From assembly GCA_028532985.1 (NCBI GenBank), contig JANCIK010000003.1, positions 134,001 through 198,000 on the forward strand: DNA of 64,000 nucleotides, written 5' to 3'. The notes beneath the pieces were generated by a model, which was not told where the DNA came from, made no database searches, and saw nothing but the letters and a program-made list of their open reading frames with translations. Position 1 is the first letter of the stretch; the number at the start of each line of letters is the position of its first letter. Both the position numbers and the translations under genes were made by a program. Source of the DNA: Stropharia rugosoannulata. Lineage: Eukaryota > Basidiomycota > Agaricomycetes > Agaricales > Strophariaceae. Below, piece by piece: positions 59,769-64,000 of the stretch.

Positions 59769-61719
59769 ATGGCCGGCTTCAAGGGTCTTTTTCTTTCGCT
59801 TCTCGCTCTGTCTGTGTCTTCCGGTGTATATGCAGGTAACCATTCCCTTCAAGTGTCGCTGCTTCCGAGAGTCTGAACACGTCGCTAGCTCCCTTAGATG
59901 CCCATGGCAACAAGGCCTCCAACTCTAAAGCATGTGCTGATGCTCAGGCAAAGGTTGTTCAACTAGTGCAGAAGACCAACGACATAATTCTCGCTATCGG
60001 TACTGCCTCTCCCAAGTAAGCCCGCGCTGGCAATATCATATCGCTCACATCTGACGAGCTCTAATATCAGGGACACAACGCTCCTATCCACCCTGGTGAA
60101 GGCTCAGACCGGCCTTCAGGATGCTATTGCTGGGCTCAAGACTCTGTCCTCCGCCGTAATTGCCGGTTCTGTCCCTTTGGAAGGCCTTGCCCAGGTCGAC
60201 TCGGCTCTTGCTTTCACGAAAGACGCACTGAACTCGGCCACTGCCCTGTAAGTATATGAAATTTTCTTCAACGAACACGTACTTAATAAATATTCGCAGT
60301 AAAGTTACAACGGCCAGAGTCAACACACTTCTGGACACTGCGCACACTCACCTCGGATTAACTGTTAATGCTGAGGCGCGTGTTGCTTCGTCCTGTGCTG
60401 CGGGAACTACTACCACCACGAAGACGGTTGCTGTATCTTCTTCCTCGACAGCGAAAGCAAGTTCCACGGCTAGCTCTTCCACCGCTACCGCAGCTTCCAG
60501 CCCGTCGTCTGCTTCACATACTGCAAGTACCTCAGCCGCTGCTACATCCGCGAGCTCAACTGCAAGTGCTTCAACGTCCGTCGCAGAGTCATCCAGCTCG
60601 TCTAGTACCTCAGTTGCTTCAAGCACTGCAAGCGCTTCCAGCTCTACCACTGCGACTGCATCCAGTGTTTCTTCAACCGCCAGCAGCTCCAGTACTAGCG
60701 CTTCGGCATCCGTGGATACTGCAAGCACTTCCAGCTCCAGCTCCTCGACAGCCATGCACGATACAACGACCGCTCAGACTGCCACCTCGAGCGTCACCGC
60801 TTCGGCTGCTAAGACAGCTACATCTGCCAGCGCGACATCGGCCGCGGATAGCACCTCAGTCGTTTTAAGCAGTTCCACTTCTGCCACGAGCACTGCATCA
60901 GATGCTGCTACATCATCCTCGTCCCACCACACGAACATGAAGACGAAGACTAAGACAATCACAAAGACGGCTGCTGCTTCTTCTACCGCTGCCGCTTCCT
61001 CTGCTACTGATTCTTCCTCAACAGCTGCTGCTTCCTCTGCTACTGATGCTTCTTCAACGGCCTCCGCTTCCACCGCGACTGATGTTTCTTCGACGGCATC
61101 TGCCTCCTCCACTGCAGTCGCCAGTGCATCGACATCCTCCATGGCCCACGATACGAAGACGAAGACGAAGACGAAGAATGGATCTGCATCGACAACCTCT
61201 GCTCAAGCCACAGCCACTGACTCAACATCTAGTTCTGCAAACAACACCAGCACGGAATCTGCTGCTGCTACAAGCACGGCTTCTAGTGAAATCAAGGTGA
61301 TCGGTACCACATCTGCACCCGTCGTTAAAGCTACTGCAAGGCCTCTGAAAGATAGAATTTCCTCGGTCTTTGCCGACGCTCGCAAAAATAGGACCAAGAA
61401 ATCTAAGAAGACATCGACCTCGGCCACCGCTGCTTCTACTTCGACCGATACGGCAGCCACCACTGCATCTGACACTGCCACCGCTACTGCAACTGATAGC
61501 ACTGCAACTGCGACCGCGACTGCGGCCGAGGACACCGCGACTCCAACTGCGTCGCAGTCTGCTACCGTAGCAGCATCTACCAGTGTCTCAGCCACGCCTA
61601 CGGCCGCCTCTTCGTCGGCCGCTGCTACTCCAACTACCATCACCCGTACGAATGCAGAACAAGGTGGCATCAGGGATAACCTACCCACCTCTGCCAACAG
61701 TAGGATCAATCGTGCGTAG
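59769..61719 (+). CDS. Secreted helical protein with long Ser/Thr/Ala-rich tail
   Basis: Exons 59769-59835, 59898-60015, 60071-60247, 60300-61719; 593 residues. A signal peptide (GLFLSLLALSVSSGVYA) is cleaved near residue 22. A helical domain of about 130 residues with two Cys follows: SKACADAQAKVVQLVQKTND, LVKAQTGLQDAIAGLKTLSS, QVDSALAFTKDALNSATAL. Its pattern recalls HsbA-type hydrophobic-surface-binding proteins, but I am not sure. Some 400 residues of Ser/Thr/Ala follow, probably O-mannosylated, interrupted by basic spacers (MKTKTKTITKTAAA and MAHDTKTKTKTKNGS). The C-terminus (RDNLPTSANSRINRA) lacks a GPI signal. Likely a cell-wall or surface protein. Confidence 0.75.
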
Positions 61720-62340
61720 CCCACTTTTCTGTGCATCTACCAATCGTAAATATTAATTTGTTCCTTTAAATAGGCAGGTCGATGCTTAACAGGCTGTAAA
61801 CTCACCTAACGTCGTTCTTTTTCATTCCGAGAACATTGTTTCATGGACTCGACGTTCCGACCATTTCATAATATTAACCATTGCATAGACACGGAAGAGG
61901 GGGTACTATGTAACAGAGATGTATCACTTTAGTACCACTTTACAAATTCGATATAGTTTGGAAAAAGAGCATTGTTGAATCACGGCATAATTTATCTGCT
62001 GTATTGGTACTGGGCAGTGTATCAAGCCGAGCAATGCATGGCCAACAGCAAGCTATGGTGGTCCGCAACGTGTTTGCAAACTTGCGGAAGCGCGCATAGG
62101 ATGTATTACGTAATTCGCATCCCCGGTAGACAGCCAGAGAATGGGTGTGACGCAGTTGTTTCTTCTCTAATCCATGCTTGCTTGGCGACCTATCCTCCGA
62201 CCACCCAATATCGCACGGCGGGTCATTCAACATCACAGGCGACCTATACATAGTACTTTACCTCGAGCGCAACCTCAGCCGCGGCCCCCAGGTGTGCTCG
62301 CAAAGCTTCGCTTCAGGGCAGATGGGCAACCTCGTTCGCG
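61720..62340. other. Intergenic, no gene recognised
   Basis: 0.6 kb. An ATG at 62322 with a GTAGGC donor soon after may mark a 5' exon or upstream frame of the next gene; it does not splice in frame with the main coding frame. Confidence 0.4.
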
Positions 62341-62946
62341 ATGGGTAGGCCTAGCCATCGGTATGTACCATTCTCGATCCTTCCATTAGCGGAGCCTGAC
62401 TGTATGGCTCTAGGCACATTGTTGGTGTCAAATTATATGACCCTAACGTATTTGGAAGACATAATAGAGGAGAGCGAAAACGCTTTAGGCGTCCTAACTG
62501 GTGTAGTCTGCATGAACAAAGCTGACATAGACTACGGGCCTGTCGACCTGGATAACCTAATGGACACATACACTTACTACAAGCGGATGTATCAAGCCTT
62601 CTCCCAGTTCTCTGACGCGGAGTTGGTCCCTCTCTTCCAACTTTTTACCCGGCTTCTGGAGTCCTCAGACGAAAATGACACAGAGGCGAAGGCCCGGCTA
62701 CATCAGATCACCCGGAAAGCTGCTGAAGAAATCCGCAAGGCTCTTCATGAGCTCGGCGACGACTCCCTTCTACCCACGGCCAATTATATTCTGATGATCA
62801 TGCTGGAGTCTTTACAACTAATGCTCGAACTGGTACAAGACGAAGAAGACGACGACAGCGATATCAAGTACCCCTTCCAGCTGATCAAGGGGCACCCCAG
62901 GAAAGACTCGGGGTCATCGCCGAAGGACTATGAGGTGTTGGGATAA
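62341..62946 (+). CDS. Acidic helical protein, unrecognised
   Basis: Open frame of 201 codons. From the ATG at 62404 it looks protein-like: MALGTLLVSNYMTLTYLEDI, GPVDLDNLMDTYTYYKRMYQ, AELVPLFQLFTRLLESSDEN, TEAKARLHQITRKAAEEIRK, PTANYILMIMLESLQLMLEL. The C-terminus is acidic, then Lys/Ser-rich (EEDDDSDIKYPF, KDSGSSPKDYEVLG). Predicted all-helical and soluble. The first 21 residues after 62341 are less convincing, and a 5' exon may be missing. No family recognised. Confidence 0.6.
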   Translation: MGRPSHRYVPFSILPLAEPDCMALGTLLVSNYMTLTYLEDIIEESENALGVLTGVVCMNKADIDYGPVDLDNLMDTYTYYKRMYQAFSQFSDAELVPLFQLFTRLLESSDENDTEAKARLHQITRKAAEEIRKALHELGDDSLLPTANYILMIMLESLQLMLELVQDEEDDDSDIKYPFQLIKGHPRKDSGSSPKDYEVLG

Positions 62947-63603
62947 ATGTAAGCGCCCATACTTGCACTATTCAGATCGAAGCTCAAGGAGGACTAGCTT
63001 TTTAATTCGACTTCATACACATACTATTCCATTAATATTGCATGCCCCTCTGTTAATCTTATCGTGCTGATATCTAATGTACGTGTGAACGTGCATGTCG
63101 CCTGTTGTCTATGACTCCACGCTGACCTTCTACTTCAGTATTATTTAAAAAGGCCTTGCGTAATAGCATATGGACCTGGACCATGGTATTGGGAATAGAT
63201 TGCGCAACCTGCTTGAGCCATAACTTGACTCGATGTATTATACGAATAAGTTACGGCTGCTAAACGTTGAGTTTTGCCCAGATAGTTTATGGCGGGCATT
63301 TCATGTCGTGTGACCTAGAGGATGATGCTTCATCCATACGTTTCGAAATGATCGTCGATTCCATTCCTCAGCATGAAGTTTCTGCAGGCATGCGTACACG
63401 AACCCTCGCCTATTCCTTGCTACTGTCTATAACAGCAATCCGATATGGACGAGTCTCCGTTTTCATTTAGTGAAGTCTTCTCCATCGCCGTATTACAGTC
63501 AGCTGAATAAATAGGTTCGTCTTTATTACTAATTCTAAATCATATATTTACGACATGCCTTCACCAGAAATTAGCTTATCTCCAGCTTGCCTCCAACACA
63601 GCC
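62947..63603. other. Intergenic between convergent genes
   Basis: 0.65 kb between the acidic protein and the UstYa-like 3' end. A 67-codon frame at 63267 has no motif. Confidence 0.4.
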
Positions 63604-64000
63604 TTATGTCACATCGTCATGCCATGGTATATCGTGCTCGACGCGGAAATTATCCCACTCATGCCACTTATCATTCATCATCTGGTATGCTGGCGCCCAA
63701 TCCACGCAAGTATGTGTCCCCCCGCTTCTTTCCCTTGTGAAATTCCGTTTCATAAAATCTCCGGGTTCGAGGGTCACATCTGCAGCGCAAAGTGTCCACT
63801 GACGCAGGTAGTTGAAGCAATGCAAGATATGGGCCTGTCGTGCATGACCAATGGTCCCCCAGCCTTTTTCGATTGATCCTCGAATACTGCGCAGACAATG
63901 CAACTCGTGGAACATGGCGACTGCGAACATGCGTTCTTCTTGTCCGATGCGGATGTGCCCGTCTCCTAAAGTTGCCGTCCACAACCATTCAGCTTCAGCC
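63604..64000 (-). CDS. UstYa-like oxidase, DUF3328 (5' partial at window edge)
   Basis: The frame is open from the stop at 63604 to the right edge, about 132 residues, so the start lies outside. Both HxxHC motifs of the DUF3328/UstYa family are present in order: AMFHELHCLRSIRGSIEKG and, about 25 residues later, ILHCFNYLRQWTLCAADVTL. The usual trailing segment THTCVDWAPAYQMMNDKWHE follows. Family members with known roles oxidise and cyclise ribosomal peptides (ustiloxin, phomopsin, asperipin) or other secondary metabolites, and are normally membrane-anchored by an N-terminal helix that is not visible here. Whether a biosynthetic cluster lies to the right cannot be seen. No repetitive precursor peptide was found on this side. 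Confidence 0.88.
   Translation of the reverse strand, partial: AEAEWLWTATLGDGHIRIGQEERMFAVAMFHELHCLRSIRGSIEKGWGTIGHARQAHILHCFNYLRQWTLCAADVTLEPGDFMKRNFTRERSGGTHTCVDWAPAYQMMNDKWHEWDNFRVEHDIPWHDDVT

Noticed and set aside
60256..61719. Possible RiPP precursor linked to the UstYa gene
   Set aside because: The repeats are Ser/Thr/Ala low complexity without Kex2 (KR) sites flanking short cores.
60348..61736. Long minus-strand frames opposite the Ser/Thr-rich tail
   Set aside because: Mirror frames produced by the repetitive GC-biased coding strand; the plus strand has the signal peptide and closing exon chain.

Overview
This is a eukaryotic, fungal window, almost certainly from a mushroom-forming basidiomycete (Agaricomycetes). 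Nearly every gene is split by 49-65 bp GT-AG introns, gene bodies are dense in exons, and the gene families are typical of the group: tandem F-box/LRR proteins, a multi-exon P450, a G1 (eqolisin) peptidase, an UstYa-like protein, GH2 and GH28 plant-wall enzymes. I saw no bacterial operon structure, rRNA, convincing tRNA or CRISPR array. Exon chains were built by hand from splice signals, phase and conserved motifs. Every chain given for a recognised family closes in frame.

Layout. 0-9 kb: 5'-truncated GH2 beta-mannosidase, a CSTF2-hinge/C-terminal protein, a nucleotidyltransferase-fold protein, ubiquitin-L40, and an unclear 0.9 kb coding-like stretch. 9-14 kb: gene-poor DNA holding an almost perfect 816 bp foldback element (two 349 bp arms, one mismatch). 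14-17.5 kb: a large PP1 regulatory subunit with a CBM21 domain. 17.5-22 kb: gene-free, partly pyrimidine-rich DNA. 22-31 kb: secreted glutamic peptidase, cohesin loader MAU2/Scc4, two tandem F-box paralogues, cytochrome c oxidase subunit Va. 31-40 kb: a bZIP factor, an M17 leucyl aminopeptidase and a multi-pass membrane protein. 40-47 kb: a 17-exon Zn2Cys6 regulator and a 13-exon cytochrome P450 on the same strand. 48-52 kb: a small protein with a duplicated motif, a class I/II aminotransferase, an RWD/DUF1115 protein. 52-59 kb: a 20-exon GH28 pectinase, a coiled-coil protein and a disordered protein. 59-64 kb: a secreted Ser/Thr-rich protein, an unknown acidic protein, and the 3' part of an UstYa-like (DUF3328) gene running off the right edge.

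How the genes relate. Most are independent housekeeping or saprotroph functions: polysaccharide breakdown (GH2, GH28), protein breakdown (G1, M17), respiration, chromatid cohesion, mRNA 3' processing, translation. The adjacent Zn2Cys6 factor and P450 could be a regulator/oxidase pair, but nothing else there looks like a biosynthetic cluster. The most unusual features are the young 349 bp-arm palindrome and very small exons: a 5-nt exon supplies the catalytic Asp codon of the GH28 NTD motif, and exons of 10, 12, 12 and 15 nt occur in the Zn2Cys6, P450 and aminotransferase genes.
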